DNA of 64,000 bases, taken from NCBI GenBank assembly GCA_000431815.1, contig FR889219.1, positions 1 to 64,000 of the forward strand. Direction: 5' to 3'. Shown here one piece after another: positions 16,739 to 26,500 of the stretch. The notes under the pieces were generated by a model. It ran no database searches. It worked only from the letters and a program-made list of their open reading frames with translations, and had not been told where the DNA came from. Origin of the DNA: Butyrivibrio sp. CAG:318. Its GTDB lineage: Bacteria; Bacillota; Clostridia; Lachnospirales; Lachnospiraceae. The position numbers were made by a program, and so were the translations under genes. Each line of letters starts with the position of its first letter. Positions within the stretch are counted from its first letter, which is position 1.

Positions 16739-19700
16739 ATGGATAAAATGGATGTTCTTAGTGCAGGAACAGTCCTGCATGACTGCTATGAAATAGAAGA
16801 ATGTATATGCCGGACACGATTTTCCGCAGTTTATCGTGTATATGATAAGTACCTCGATAAGATATTTGCGGTCAAAGAATATTTTCCCGGTGACAGATGC
16901 CTGAGGGACAAGGATGGAATAACGGTTGCACCATATCTGGGAGAAGCAGGCAGACTTTATGCGGATGGACTTAAAGCTTTTATAGACGATACGGCCGATG
17001 CGATGAAGATAAAAGACTGTTCCAATCTTGTTAAGATATACAATATTTTTGAGGAAAATAATACCGCGTACAGCGTGATGGAATATATAGAAGGAAAGAC
17101 CCTCGGTGAAATACTTAAGAAAGAGATATATACATATCCGAAGGCGATGGCATTAATGCGTCCTGTAATGAAAGCACTTTCACTTCTGCATGCGGACGGA
17201 CTTGTGCATCGTAATGTGGCGCCGGACAATATAATAATCAGACCGGACGGACAACCGGTCCTTATTGACAGCGGGTCATATCATTATGTGGCATCGGATT
17301 CCGAAGAAAGCATGACCACGATAAACCGTGATGCGTATTCTCCGATGGAACAATATATGAAAAAAGGTACACAGGGACCATACACAGATGTATATTCATG
17401 TGCAGCGCTCATCTACAGGATGATAACGGGGACGGAAATACCTTTTGCGGCAGCATCGGGCGGAACGGCATATCTTAAGAAACCGGACAAGACAGCAAAG
17501 GGAATTGATGGGGATAGCAGCGCGGCAATAATTAATGCGCTTCATTCAAATTACAAAGAACGTACACAGACAATTGACGATTTTCTTGCACAGCTTGACG
17601 GGACAGTAAGAGTTAATGCAAAATACGAAAAAACAATGTCATGGAAACATACCGGGAACAACATATGGGTAACAGGTGTGATTGTGGTATGTATTGTAAT
17701 CGTGGCAATTCTTGCAGCCGTTACAATTTCGGATATCACCCGGAACGGGAAACACGGTAACAGGGAATATATGCTTGGGAGTGGGATGACGATTGCTCCG
17801 AATGTAGTTAACCAGCAGATAGGGGATGCACTTACCATAACCAGAAAGCATCTTCTATATATGATGATAACGGATAAAGAATATTCAGCAGAAGTAGAGA
17901 AGGGCGCGGTGCTGTCACAGAATGAGACACCGGGCAGGAAAGTAAAAGCGGGAAATTATCTGGAAATTGTATATTGTGCCGGAGTCAGACAGATATATGC
18001 TGAGAACGTTATAGGAATGCCTAAGGACGAGGCAGAAAAATTGCTGAAAAATCTTGGATTCAAGGTAAAGTTTGAAGATGTTAAAAGCATGGCAAAGCCG
18101 GGGTATGTGGCTACACAAAGTATCCGGCCGGAAGAGGCGGCCGCACAGGGAAGTGTTATTGTTCTGGGAATTTCCAAGGGACGCGATGACATAGATGAAA
18201 ACGTGATGACAACGGTACCGCAACTTACAGGTATAACGCTTGAAGAAGCGGAACGTTTATGCGAAGATGCCAAACTGTATTATATTATAGTGAAACACGT
18301 CAACTATGCTGAAAATCCTGACAGAATATATTCCCAGTCTTTGCAAAGCGGAAGTGAAGTGAATGAAGGAACGGTAATAGAACTTGTATATAACGACGGT
18401 CCTAAGATGAACCGTGTCCCGGATTATCAATACAAGAACATATCGGATGTCGATTCAATAACGGGAAATTTGAAGCTTGAAATAGAATATGTATACGAAA
18501 ACAGTACAACTGTGGCCAAAGACAGGATTATCAGACAGAGCATGCCGGCGGGAACACTTGTTAATGACGGGGCGCATATCACGTTATGGGTAAGCCTCGG
18601 AGTGGCTGATGTGGATGTTGATAATATTATAGACAGGCTGACGACGGCAGATGTTACATCTTCTACGAAGAAACCGGCATCTGGAAATAACAGCGGGCAG
18701 AAACCGCAGACAAAGACAACGGAAAATGCAGACGGAAGTTCTGCCCAGACAGCGACGCACAAGACTACAGATTCGTCCCAGGCAGAACCTGAGCAGACAA
18801 CGCAGATACAGTATGATGACGATACAACAGAACAGAAATGGGAATTTGATTATGTGATTGGTGATGACGGTGTTACAATCAAATCAATAAAAGTAAGGAA
18901 ATACTGGGAGGCCGTATTTGAAAAAGAAGAGATAAGTATCCCTTCAACGATAGACGGGCATAAGGTTGTTGCCGTTGAAGGACTGTCGACCAATGCGCAG
19001 TATGGAGATAATATCAAAATAATCAATATCCCGTCAACTGTTAAAACAATCAATACGAACAATCTTGAAGGAAGGTCAAGCCTTACAAAGATAGTTGTTG
19101 ATGCACAGAATGAGGTGTACGCATCTTATGACGGTGCACTTTACAACAAGGCCCGGACCGTGTTGTATTTCGTGCCGCGTGCCATCAAAGAGGTTACGCT
19201 CGCGTCATCCCTTAAGAAGATAGACGATTCGGCATTCCGGGACTGCCGGTACATAACACGGGTCACGATTCCGGCGGCGATGACTAAATTTGATAATATC
19301 CAAGGCGGACTTTTCTACGGATGCACGAACCTTAATACCATAAATGTTGAGTCGGGAAACAAAAGGCTTTTTTCGGATAATGGTGTATTATATGAACACG
19401 CACACCTGAATAACGGACCGGGAATTAATTTTTTTGACCCCGATACATGGGAGTATTACAATACCAAGAGCAGGCTGATAATGATTCCATACGCCAAGAC
19501 GAGTCTTGTTATAAGGGCTGATTGCAATTATGTGGAGTCATACAGTTGTTATTATAATTCGTTAAAACAGATAACAGTCGAAAGCGGAAACAGCTATGTG
19601 ACGGTATATGATAGTGTTGTATATATGGAATTTGGCAGCGAATGGGATATACAATGCTTCCCCGGAGGCAAAAGCGAAGTGAATCTTATGGACGGAATTA

Positions 19701-19951
19701 CAAGCGTGACCGGGGAACTGTATGGGTCGGATGCGCTGGTAAAAATCGTAATTCCCGACAGCGTAACAGCCATAGACAACTATAAATTAAGAACGTCACC
19801 GGTACTCCGCAGTATAAATATCCCCGCCGGGGTAACATCGATAGGAACCGGGGTGTTAGAAAATGCACCTAATGTAACGGCTACGGTTGTTAAGGGAACA
19901 TATGGTGAAGAATGGTGTAAAAATAATAATATAAAATACATTTATGGCTGA
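16739..19951 (+). CDS. PASTA pseudokinase with leucine-rich (LRR_5) ectodomain
   Basis: 1070 residues. Kinase-like domain 10-285: the ATP-anchoring Lys46 is kept (FAVKEYFP), but the glycine loop is lost (ICRTRFSAVY), the catalytic HRD reads HRN (Asn159), and DFG reads DSG (Asp177-Ser-Gly). It is therefore predicted to be inactive or nearly so. Membrane helix 309-329, four PASTA domains (about 346-622), a Thr/Lys/Gln-rich linker (636-700), then BspA-like LRR_5 repeats from about 715 to the end (IPSTVKTINTNNL, IPAGVTSIGTGV). The shared AVKEYFP text shows that it is a paralogue of the active kinase at 21836. Binding site GGAGAGG lies 9 bases upstream, overlapping the previous gene. It may be a surface receptor that regulates the active kinase. 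Confidence 0.85.
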   Translation: MDKMDVLSAGTVLHDCYEIEECICRTRFSAVYRVYDKYLDKIFAVKEYFPGDRCLRDKDGITVAPYLGEAGRLYADGLKAFIDDTADAMKIKDCSNLVKIYNIFEENNTAYSVMEYIEGKTLGEILKKEIYTYPKAMALMRPVMKALSLLHADGLVHRNVAPDNIIIRPDGQPVLIDSGSYHYVASDSEESMTTINRDAYSPMEQYMKKGTQGPYTDVYSCAALIYRMITGTEIPFAAASGGTAYLKKPDKTAKGIDGDSSAAIINALHSNYKERTQTIDDFLAQLDGTVRVNAKYEKTMSWKHTGNNIWVTGVIVVCIVIVAILAAVTISDITRNGKHGNREYMLGSGMTIAPNVVNQQIGDALTITRKHLLYMMITDKEYSAEVEKGAVLSQNETPGRKVKAGNYLEIVYCAGVRQIYAENVIGMPKDEAEKLLKNLGFKVKFEDVKSMAKPGYVATQSIRPEEAAAQGSVIVLGISKGRDDIDENVMTTVPQLTGITLEEAERLCEDAKLYYIIVKHVNYAENPDRIYSQSLQSGSEVNEGTVIELVYNDGPKMNRVPDYQYKNISDVDSITGNLKLEIEYVYENSTTVAKDRIIRQSMPAGTLVNDGAHITLWVSLGVADVDVDNIIDRLTTADVTSSTKKPASGNNSGQKPQTKTTENADGSSAQTATHKTTDSSQAEPEQTTQIQYDDDTTEQKWEFDYVIGDDGVTIKSIKVRKYWEAVFEKEEISIPSTIDGHKVVAVEGLSTNAQYGDNIKIINIPSTVKTINTNNLEGRSSLTKIVVDAQNEVYASYDGALYNKARTVLYFVPRAIKEVTLASSLKKIDDSAFRDCRYITRVTIPAAMTKFDNIQGGLFYGCTNLNTINVESGNKRLFSDNGVLYEHAHLNNGPGINFFDPDTWEYYNTKSRLIMIPYAKTSLVIRADCNYVESYSCYYNSLKQITVESGNSYVTVYDSVVYMEFGSEWDIQCFPGGKSEVNLMDGITSVTGELYGSDALVKIVIPDSVTAIDNYKLRTSPVLRSINIPAGVTSIGTGVLENAPNVTATVVKGTYGEEWCKNNNIKYIYG

Positions 19952-19954
19952 TTT

Positions 19955-19991
19955 TTACCAAAAGTTACAAAAAAACTTACCAAAAGTTACA
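19955..19991 (+). promoter_or_regulatory. Tandem direct repeat, probable LytTR binding site
   Basis: TTACCAAAAGTTACA occurs twice, at 19955-19969 and 19977-19991, a period of 22 bp (two helical turns). Two half-sites of about this size and spacing are what LytTR regulators such as AgrA bind. The second copy ends 22 bases before a TATGAT -10 box (20014-20019), and the LytTR gene follows. Autoregulation is the simplest reading. Confidence 0.65.
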
Positions 19992-20042
19992 TTTTGCGAA
20001 AAAATCAAGATTTTATGATATGCTTTCTAAGAGGAGGCAACA

Positions 20043-20801
20043 GTGCCTGCGAAAGAGAAAAGTATAGGAATGGTATGGGATAGTATGGTACGTATTGCAA
20101 TATGTGATGATGATGAGAAATCGCTGAATGATCTTCAATGCAGGATAAACAAAATACTGCCGAACAGAGTTACGGTAACTGCACATAATAATCCTTTTTC
20201 GCTCGTAACATATATATGCGATGAGATGAAAGGCCGAATAGATGCGGTTTATATTAGCATCAGGCTTAAAGGGCATAACGGAATAAGGGTAGCTCAGAGC
20301 ATACTTAAGGAATTTCCGGACATTAAGATTATATTTGTGTCCGATGATATTGAAAATGCAAGAGATATATTCAAGGTCAATCCGATTTATTTTATAACGA
20401 AGCCTTATAATGATGATTATCTCAGGGATTCATTGTATAAGCTGGTTTCAATGATTGATGAAGAGGAGGTGGACCTGCTGACGTTAGGGTGTGCTGACAG
20501 CAGGAAAGGACTTACAACCATAATGACCAGAAATATATATTATATTGAAAGTCAGAAAAGGGTAATTAATGTTCATTATTTTGACAGTTATGGAACATAT
20601 TATTCCAAACTCGACGATATTGAAGGGCGGCTGCGTTCTAATTTTGTCAGGACACACCAGAGTTATATCGTCAACATAGATAAAGTTAAGAAAATAACTA
20701 AAGAGGGAGTTCTGCTTTACGGCGGGAAGACAATTCCGATAAGCCGTTCAAGATATAAGGCAGTAACGGAAATAATTAACAGACACCTAAGTTATATTTA
20801 A
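20043..20801 (+). CDS. LytTR-type transcription factor with a receiver lacking its phosphoacceptor Asp
   Basis: 252 residues. Receiver-like domain about 16-140: the acidic pocket CDDDE (21-25), switch Ser100 and Lys120 (ITKPY) are present, but where family members read FLDI this one reads YISI, putting Ser72 at the phosphoacceptor position. LytTR DNA-binding domain about 150-252 (IYYIESQKRVINVHY, FVRTHQSYIVNIDKV). No histidine kinase is near. The GTG at 20043 is chosen because GAGGAGG is 5 bases upstream; starting at the ATG at 20085 would remove 14 residues and lose the binding site. It lies between two Ser/Thr kinase-like genes, so control by Ser/Thr phosphorylation or by protein binding is plausible. 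A direct repeat upstream is its likely own site. Confidence 0.85.
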   Translation: MPAKEKSIGMVWDSMVRIAICDDDEKSLNDLQCRINKILPNRVTVTAHNNPFSLVTYICDEMKGRIDAVYISIRLKGHNGIRVAQSILKEFPDIKIIFVSDDIENARDIFKVNPIYFITKPYNDDYLRDSLYKLVSMIDEEEVDLLTLGCADSRKGLTTIMTRNIYYIESQKRVINVHYFDSYGTYYSKLDDIEGRLRSNFVRTHQSYIVNIDKVKKITKEGVLLYGGKTIPISRSRYKAVTEIINRHLSYI

Positions 20802-20812
20802 GGAGGCTAAAT

Positions 20813-21211
20813 ATGTTAGTCAAGTGTAATAACGGACATTATTATGATAAAGAGCATGATAATGAATGTCCGATATGTAAAGCTGATGCAGATTCAACAG
20901 GAAGCGTTGGAGAAATTATCTGTATTTTCGGCGAAGGTGAGGGCAGAAAATACCCGCTTCATGAGGGGGCGAACAGAATTGGTACAGGGTACCAGATGGA
21001 CATATGTCTTGCTGATGATATGCAAATAACGCGTGACAATCACTGCTCAATAGTATATGATGTAAATAAGCATAAGTTCACGATAGTACCGACAGCGGGT
21101 TCACTCACATATGTGAATGATGTGCTGCTTAAGCAGCCGAGATTGCTGTATGAGAAAGATGTATTTCGAATAGGACGAAGTAATTATAAGCTGGTTAAGA
21201 AGAAAAACTGA
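20813..21211 (+). CDS. Zinc-ribbon FHA-domain protein
   Basis: 132 residues. The start (VKCNNGHYYDKEHDNECPIC) has a C-GHYYD-CPxC zinc-finger-like pattern shared with the next small gene. An FHA domain occupies about 38-130: NRIGTGYQMDICL (Gly and Arg of the phosphothreonine pocket), then the TRDNHCSI loop where family members have SRxHc. FHA domains bind phosphothreonine peptides, so the protein could read the products of the nearby kinase. There is no membrane segment. It starts 11 bases after the LytTR gene with AAGGAGG. Confidence 0.8.
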   Translation: MLVKCNNGHYYDKEHDNECPICKADADSTGSVGEIICIFGEGEGRKYPLHEGANRIGTGYQMDICLADDMQITRDNHCSIVYDVNKHKFTIVPTAGSLTYVNDVLLKQPRLLYEKDVFRIGRSNYKLVKKKN

Positions 21212-21227
21212 TAACCGGAGGAAAAAT

Positions 21228-21410
21228 ATGAGGATTGTTAAATGCGATTCAGGACATTATTACGATGCCGACGTATACAAAGAATGTCCGCATTGCACCG
21301 GTAAAGCTGACTATAAAGACATAATCACATCACCAATCAAGAACGGTGGTATAGACTTAAAAGCAGATGATATATCCGCAGACAGACTGAATTATGAGCA
21401 TAAATTTTAG
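21228..21410 (+). CDS. Small zinc-ribbon protein, upstream half of a split FHA pair
   Basis: 60 residues. CDSGHYYDADVYKECPHC repeats the zinc-ribbon pattern of the neighbouring FHA protein. The rest is low-complexity and acidic. The frame ends at TAG (21408-21410), whose G begins a run of nine G. Past the stop the same frame stays open for 10 codons and enters the FHA gene at 21441, so the two are an in-frame split of the zinc-ribbon/FHA design seen at 20813. It has a good binding site (CGGAGGAAAAAT). Either a real short protein, or a once-fused gene cut by a stop. Confidence 0.6.
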   Translation: MRIVKCDSGHYYDADVYKECPHCTGKADYKDIITSPIKNGGIDLKADDISADRLNYEHKF

Positions 21411-21418
21411 GGGGGGGG
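21410..21418 (+). repeat. Run of nine G between the zinc-ribbon and FHA genes
   Basis: A G9 tract, unusual in a genome of this composition, begins with the last base of the stop codon TAG. Such runs change length by slippage. Here it lies in the ribosome-binding region of the next gene, not before the stop. Confidence 0.9.
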
Positions 21419-21440
21419 TAGAAGAAAGGAATATCCTGGA

Positions 21441-21770
21441 ATGCCTGTAAATAACGCGTTTGTAGGGCGAGTTGAAGGAATCAGGGGCATTTATGCGGGA
21501 GCTGTAATCGATATGCAGCCGGATGAAGTTATTACAATAGGACGGTCGCCTTATGAAGCGAATATTGTATTGTCATCACCTGAAGTGAGCAGAATACATT
21601 GCACGATAAGGTATGACGCAAAGGTGGGCCAGTATATTGTTGAGGACAAGTCATCCAACGGCACTTTTTTAGGTAACGGAACCAGACTTGCCAAGGATAC
21701 ACAGACCAGACTTCCCGGCGGAACGATAATATATATATCGGATATAGAAAATGGTTTTAAATTAATATAG
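21441..21770 (+). CDS. FHA-domain protein
   Basis: 109 residues, a single FHA domain with an intact phosphothreonine pocket: TIGRSPYEANIVLS (Gly-Arg-Ser), SRIHCTIRYD (Ser-Arg-x-His) and KSSNGTFLGNG (Asn-Gly-Thr). These are better preserved than in the FHA protein at 20813. It lacks a zinc ribbon of its own; the same reading frame upstream encodes one (21228-21410), separated by one stop codon. The start ATG follows AAAGGAATATCCTGG, with the G9 tract before it. A likely reader of Thr-phosphorylated kinase or substrate. Confidence 0.85.
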   Translation: MPVNNAFVGRVEGIRGIYAGAVIDMQPDEVITIGRSPYEANIVLSSPEVSRIHCTIRYDAKVGQYIVEDKSSNGTFLGNGTRLAKDTQTRLPGGTIIYISDIENGFKLI

Positions 21771-21776
21771 CAACAG

Positions 21777-21803
21777 AGCCTGATGAAGGAACATCATCAG
21801 GCT
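21777..21803 (+). terminator. Intercistronic hairpin before the kinase gene
   Basis: An exact 10-bp inverted repeat, AGCCTGATGA (21777-21786) and TCATCAGGCT (21794-21803), with a 7-base loop. The following bases are TATTGTGG, not a T run, so it may attenuate or protect the message rather than stop it. Confidence 0.5.
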
Positions 21804-21835
21804 TATTGTGGTTTAATGAAACAGGAGATAATGAT

Positions 21836-23566
21836 ATGGACTGCTGTCTTGATAAAGGAACCATCCTTAATGCTGTATATGAGATAACGGATATACTCGG
21901 CATGGGAGGTTATGGAATAACATATAAAGTAATCGACAGGAATACGGACAGGATACTTGCGGTCAAAGAGTATTTCCCGGCACATATGGTATGCAGGGAT
22001 CGCCAGAACAATGATGTCGTGCTGTATGACGAGTCACTTAAGATGCAATACAGGAAGAATATTGAGGGATTTCTTGCGGAAGCACGCAATATGGCCAGGT
22101 TTAACAATCATCCCAATATAACGCATGTATATGAATTTTTTGAGATGAACAATACGGCATATTATGTGATGGAGTATATAGACGGAACCAGCCTTAAAGA
22201 ATACATAGATGATTTCAAACAGAATAACCAGTTCATTCAGACCGAAGACGCAGTCCGGATAATTACCGATGTGCTTAACGGTCTTGAAGTGCTTCATTCA
22301 GCCGGAATTGTCCACAGGGACATAAAGCCGGCCAATATTTATGTTGGAAGGGACGGAGTGGTACGCCTGCTTGATTTTGGACTTGCCCGCAAATCCGGAA
22401 AAACAGAAAGCGATGCGATAGAACTGACACAGGGATATGCGCCGCCGGAACAATATTACGGAGATACGGTAAGGCCGTGTTCGGACATATATGCTGTCGG
22501 AGCGGTTTTCTATGAAATGCTTACACTCATCCGGCCGGATGCAGCCACGGACAGGATGATAGATGACTCACTTCCCAGACCAAGTGATATCAATGCTGAT
22601 ATCCCGGATAATATCAGCAGACTTATTATGCGGGCATTGGCTCTGAAACCGCAGCTGAGGTTGCGCTCGGCGAGGGCAATGAAAAAATACCTTATATCCG
22701 GAACTATGCTTAACAACGTGCATCAGGCGGAAAAGGCGGCACGCCGTAAAAGAACAGCAGCTTATATCGCTGCAGCGGCAGCAGCTGTCTGTGCAATAGG
22801 TACGGTAATAATACTTAATACGGTCAGGAAGAATAATATAATACAAGCGGGAGAGCTTGATATATGGCTTCCGGATGACATATATTCGGAGGATACGGTA
22901 AACGCTATGCTTTCCGTTTTTGAGGAAGAATATCCGCAGATATCGGTCCGGATGAAGATAATTGATGAATCCGAATATGCGGCGAAGATAACGGAGGCTT
23001 TCGCATACGGAAACGGACCGGATATATATGATGCGGTACCGCTTGACGGCAAGGATGACCGGAACCGTAAAAACATTGCTTCCCTTGAGGAAAGATTAGA
23101 CGGAGAAGATTATGCGGTTTTTATGGATGAATATCTCGAAGAAAATATTCTGCCGGTAACATTTTCTGCTAAGATAATATATTATAATACGTCAGAGCAG
23201 ACGGACGAACCCCGATATACTGACAGTCTTGAAGATTTCGTGGACGGTAAAGCGGATTACTATATGGGAACAACCGACGATTACAGCCATATTCAGAAAG
23301 AAATGGCCGGCAGATATGCGATTAAGGAAAACGACGCCGGTGAAGACAGTATCATGATCAGGAGCGGCTTATGTATTAACGGTAAATGCAGTTACGAGAC
23401 CGGAAGGGCGGCACTGGAAGTTTTGTATTATATGACAGGGGAAAACGCCCAGATGGAATTATGCATTAATGCGGGAAAGGGACTATCCGTAAACAATAAA
23501 ATAATGGATACTTATAAAACGATTAATGTTGAGATGTCAGATCTTAAGATGGGAGGCAGCAGATGA
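21836..23566 (+). CDS. Ser/Thr protein kinase fused to a solute-binding-protein-like ectodomain
   Basis: 576 residues. The kinase domain (about 15-280) has all catalytic motifs: glycine loop GMGGYG (22-27), Lys44 (LAVKEYFP), HRD with Asp162, DFG with Asp180, and an APPEQY activation-segment end. It should be active. One membrane helix about 302-322 follows. Outside, from about residue 338, the text reads like family 1 extracellular solute-binding proteins: WLPDDIYSEDTVNAMLSVFE, YGNGPDIYD, LPVTFSAKIIYYNTSE. The domain is short (about 230 residues against the usual 380), so it may sense rather than deliver a ligand. PrkC-type kinases carry PASTA here instead. Start set by AGGAG 8 bases upstream. 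The stop overlaps the start of the next gene by 4 bases (ATGA). Confidence 0.85.
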   Translation: MDCCLDKGTILNAVYEITDILGMGGYGITYKVIDRNTDRILAVKEYFPAHMVCRDRQNNDVVLYDESLKMQYRKNIEGFLAEARNMARFNNHPNITHVYEFFEMNNTAYYVMEYIDGTSLKEYIDDFKQNNQFIQTEDAVRIITDVLNGLEVLHSAGIVHRDIKPANIYVGRDGVVRLLDFGLARKSGKTESDAIELTQGYAPPEQYYGDTVRPCSDIYAVGAVFYEMLTLIRPDAATDRMIDDSLPRPSDINADIPDNISRLIMRALALKPQLRLRSARAMKKYLISGTMLNNVHQAEKAARRKRTAAYIAAAAAAVCAIGTVIILNTVRKNNIIQAGELDIWLPDDIYSEDTVNAMLSVFEEEYPQISVRMKIIDESEYAAKITEAFAYGNGPDIYDAVPLDGKDDRNRKNIASLEERLDGEDYAVFMDEYLEENILPVTFSAKIIYYNTSEQTDEPRYTDSLEDFVDGKADYYMGTTDDYSHIQKEMAGRYAIKENDAGEDSIMIRSGLCINGKCSYETGRAALEVLYYMTGENAQMELCINAGKGLSVNNKIMDTYKTINVEMSDLKMGGSR

Positions 23567-26500
23567 GAAGATTAAAGAGAAATATTGGGTTAGTGCTTGC
23601 TTTGCTTGTTTTTTTGACCGGCGTTAAGCCTGTTCCGGCCGGGGCTGCTGCAAAAGGCAGTGATATATCAGCCGGGGATTTGCCCGGAAGCCAGATTTAT
23701 GCAACGATATCCGGTAATAATTACGGAATATGCATTATGGGCGGCTTAAAAGGTGAATTTACCGTGCCCGAGAAATATGACGGAAAAACAATCAATACTA
23801 TAGAAATCCGTGACTGTGATGGACTTACAGGTGTGACGGCCGGAGAAAACATTAAAAATCTTATAATCAGAAATTGTGATTCGGTTAATACGCTTACACT
23901 TCCGGCAAGTCTTGAGGAAATAACAATTGATTCCTGCCATGCATTGAGAAAGGTAACAATAGACAAAAATAATAAAAAACTTGCATCCGTATACAATTCC
24001 GTCTATTCAAAAGATTACCGCACTTTATATTATTATGCGGGCATAGATGATACCGAAATCAACATACAGGAAGGGTTATACGAAATAGGTTTCTATGCGT
24101 TTAATTCATGCAATAATGTAACAAAGATAACAATTCCGGCATCGGTATATGATATTGGAGAGTTTGCTTTTTGTGGTCTTGACAAGCTGAAAACAATAGA
24201 GGTGGCTGATGGGAACCGGAAATACAGTATACATAACGGCGATTTGTACTGCAACAGCACACTTATGAGATGCCTGCAGAGCGGCCGGATTAAGCTTTGG
24301 GAGGGCACGAAATACATCCAGAAGGAAGCTTTTGATGAATGCCGGGATGTTGAAAGCATAGATATGCCGGATATAAGTGGATGCAAAGCCGTAAAAGCGG
24401 GAGAGGTCTGTGATGTATCATGGACAAGGGGCAGACAGTATAATTTTTTCCTGATATCGGATAAGCAGCAGTTTTATACGGTTTCAAAGGAAGACGAGAA
24501 TTATTTTATTCTTTATGATGGAAGCACACAGACGGATAGTGAGATACAGAATGTCAGCCGTCTTATTCCCAAGGGCAGGGTAAGATATTTCGGAGTGCAG
24601 CCTGTCGAGGACAGGTATGACAGCAGGGTGACAGTGTCGTTTGATGTGTCACCGGTTGTCAGGCTTACTGAGAAACAAAGCGTAAATATAAATGATGTAC
24701 CGGGCGCATTGTATGAATTCACACCGGATGCGACGGGAAATTATATTATGAGATATGATTATTACGGCGATTACACAGTGTATGATGAGCAGTTAAACAA
24801 GCTGTACGAGGACGGTGCTGCCTGTAACCTTGATTTATATAATACAATGTGCTACGGAAAAACATATCGTTTTACTGCCGGCAGAAAATATTATTTTTTC
24901 ATCGGTGAATATACAAGTGTAAATAATATTATGGTTGCCCATGACGACAAGGTGGAGAAAATTTCTGTCTGTAATGCACCGGACAGGGAATATTATATCG
25001 GAGAGACCAAAATCGCCCTGACGGGATTAAGAATCAGAGTGCTTTTTGAGGATGGAACCACCCGGGAATTTACTTATGACAGAAGCTGGGACTGCTACCG
25101 GGACGATACTGACCATAAAAGAGCGATATATGTTGAGTGGTACAGCGATACAATCAAGGAAGAAGCTAATTATGTAGATATCGTCTGCTACGGCGAAAGA
25201 ATCTCATATGAAGTACCTGTAGTATCACATACCATAATAAATAGCGACTGCTGGAGATATTACGAGAGTTACGGCAACACCGCCGAAATAGCGGGCTGTG
25301 ATGTACAAAACGATACTATAGAGATACCGGAAATGATAGACGGCAGGAAGGTCACATCAATAAGCAGGGATGCATTTATCGATAATCATAAAATCCGCAG
25401 GGTAATTCTTCCCGAAAGCATTGAGAGGATCAATATGTATGCATTTTCCGGCTGTGATAAGCTTAAGGAAATCAATTTTCCGGCCGGACTTGATACAATA
25501 GACTCGGAAGCATTCAGCGGCTGTGCCCTTACAGAGGTGACATTGCCGGAGAATGTCTTTTGCGGCATGTCCGTATTTAAAAACTGTACATCACTTCGTA
25601 AGGTAACACTGCCGGAAGGAATGACGGAAATTCCCTATGAAATGTTCATGGGGTGCGTCTCACTTGAACACCTTAACATACCGGCATCGGTGCGGGAAGT
25701 GATGTCCGGAGCGTTCGCTTATTGCAAAAGTCTTACCGATATAGATGTACAAAGTGATATTTTTACATATAAGGGAGGCTCATTATATCTGAAAAGTGAA
25801 AGTGGTGATTGGCTGATTATGTATAATCCTGCCGCCACAACAATTGATATAAGCGATGAAAGCCGGATAGGTCGTTATGCGCTCACAAGCGTGGGATATA
25901 CACAGGATATACATTTTCCGGCAGATCATCCCGGCTTTGATGAAGTGAAACTTAACGTGCCGTACAAAGGAGCTTACGGAGTGTATGGTGAGGACAATGA
26001 ACTTCTGTTCAGGGCGCCTCACACCGGAATATACAGGATTCATATGGAATGTGACAGAGATGATGAATTATTTGATTATGATCCGGTAACACCGCTTTTT
26101 ATCGATGAATCAACAGGCGACGGATATATATATATGGATAAGAACGAACTCTATGTGATCGAACATTATATCCGCTGCCAGGATAAAGAAAAAATTCCGT
26201 TTACAGTGACTGTAACAGATGTGAGTGAGGGAGTCTTCCGGGATAAACTCAGGTACCGCGTGACTGAAGACAGCCTTGTTTTTTACGGATTCGGGTCAAT
26301 CAGGGACGGGCTGCCAGAAATATTCAATAAAGCCTCCAAAATAGTATTTGAAAACGGTACCGGCGGGATATCGGGAGATATGCATCTGGATAAATCAAGG
26401 CTGAAAGAGCTTGAATTTGGCGGAGTGTCATCACAGTATATCAGTATAACCGATTTTGATCCGTATTCGGAGAATTATACCGAAAGAAAAGACGAAATCA

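Noticed and set aside
21408..21418. Programmed frameshift at the G9 run joining the zinc ribbon to FHA
   Set aside because: The stop codon comes before the G run and the two frames are already the same, so slippage in the run would not bypass the stop.
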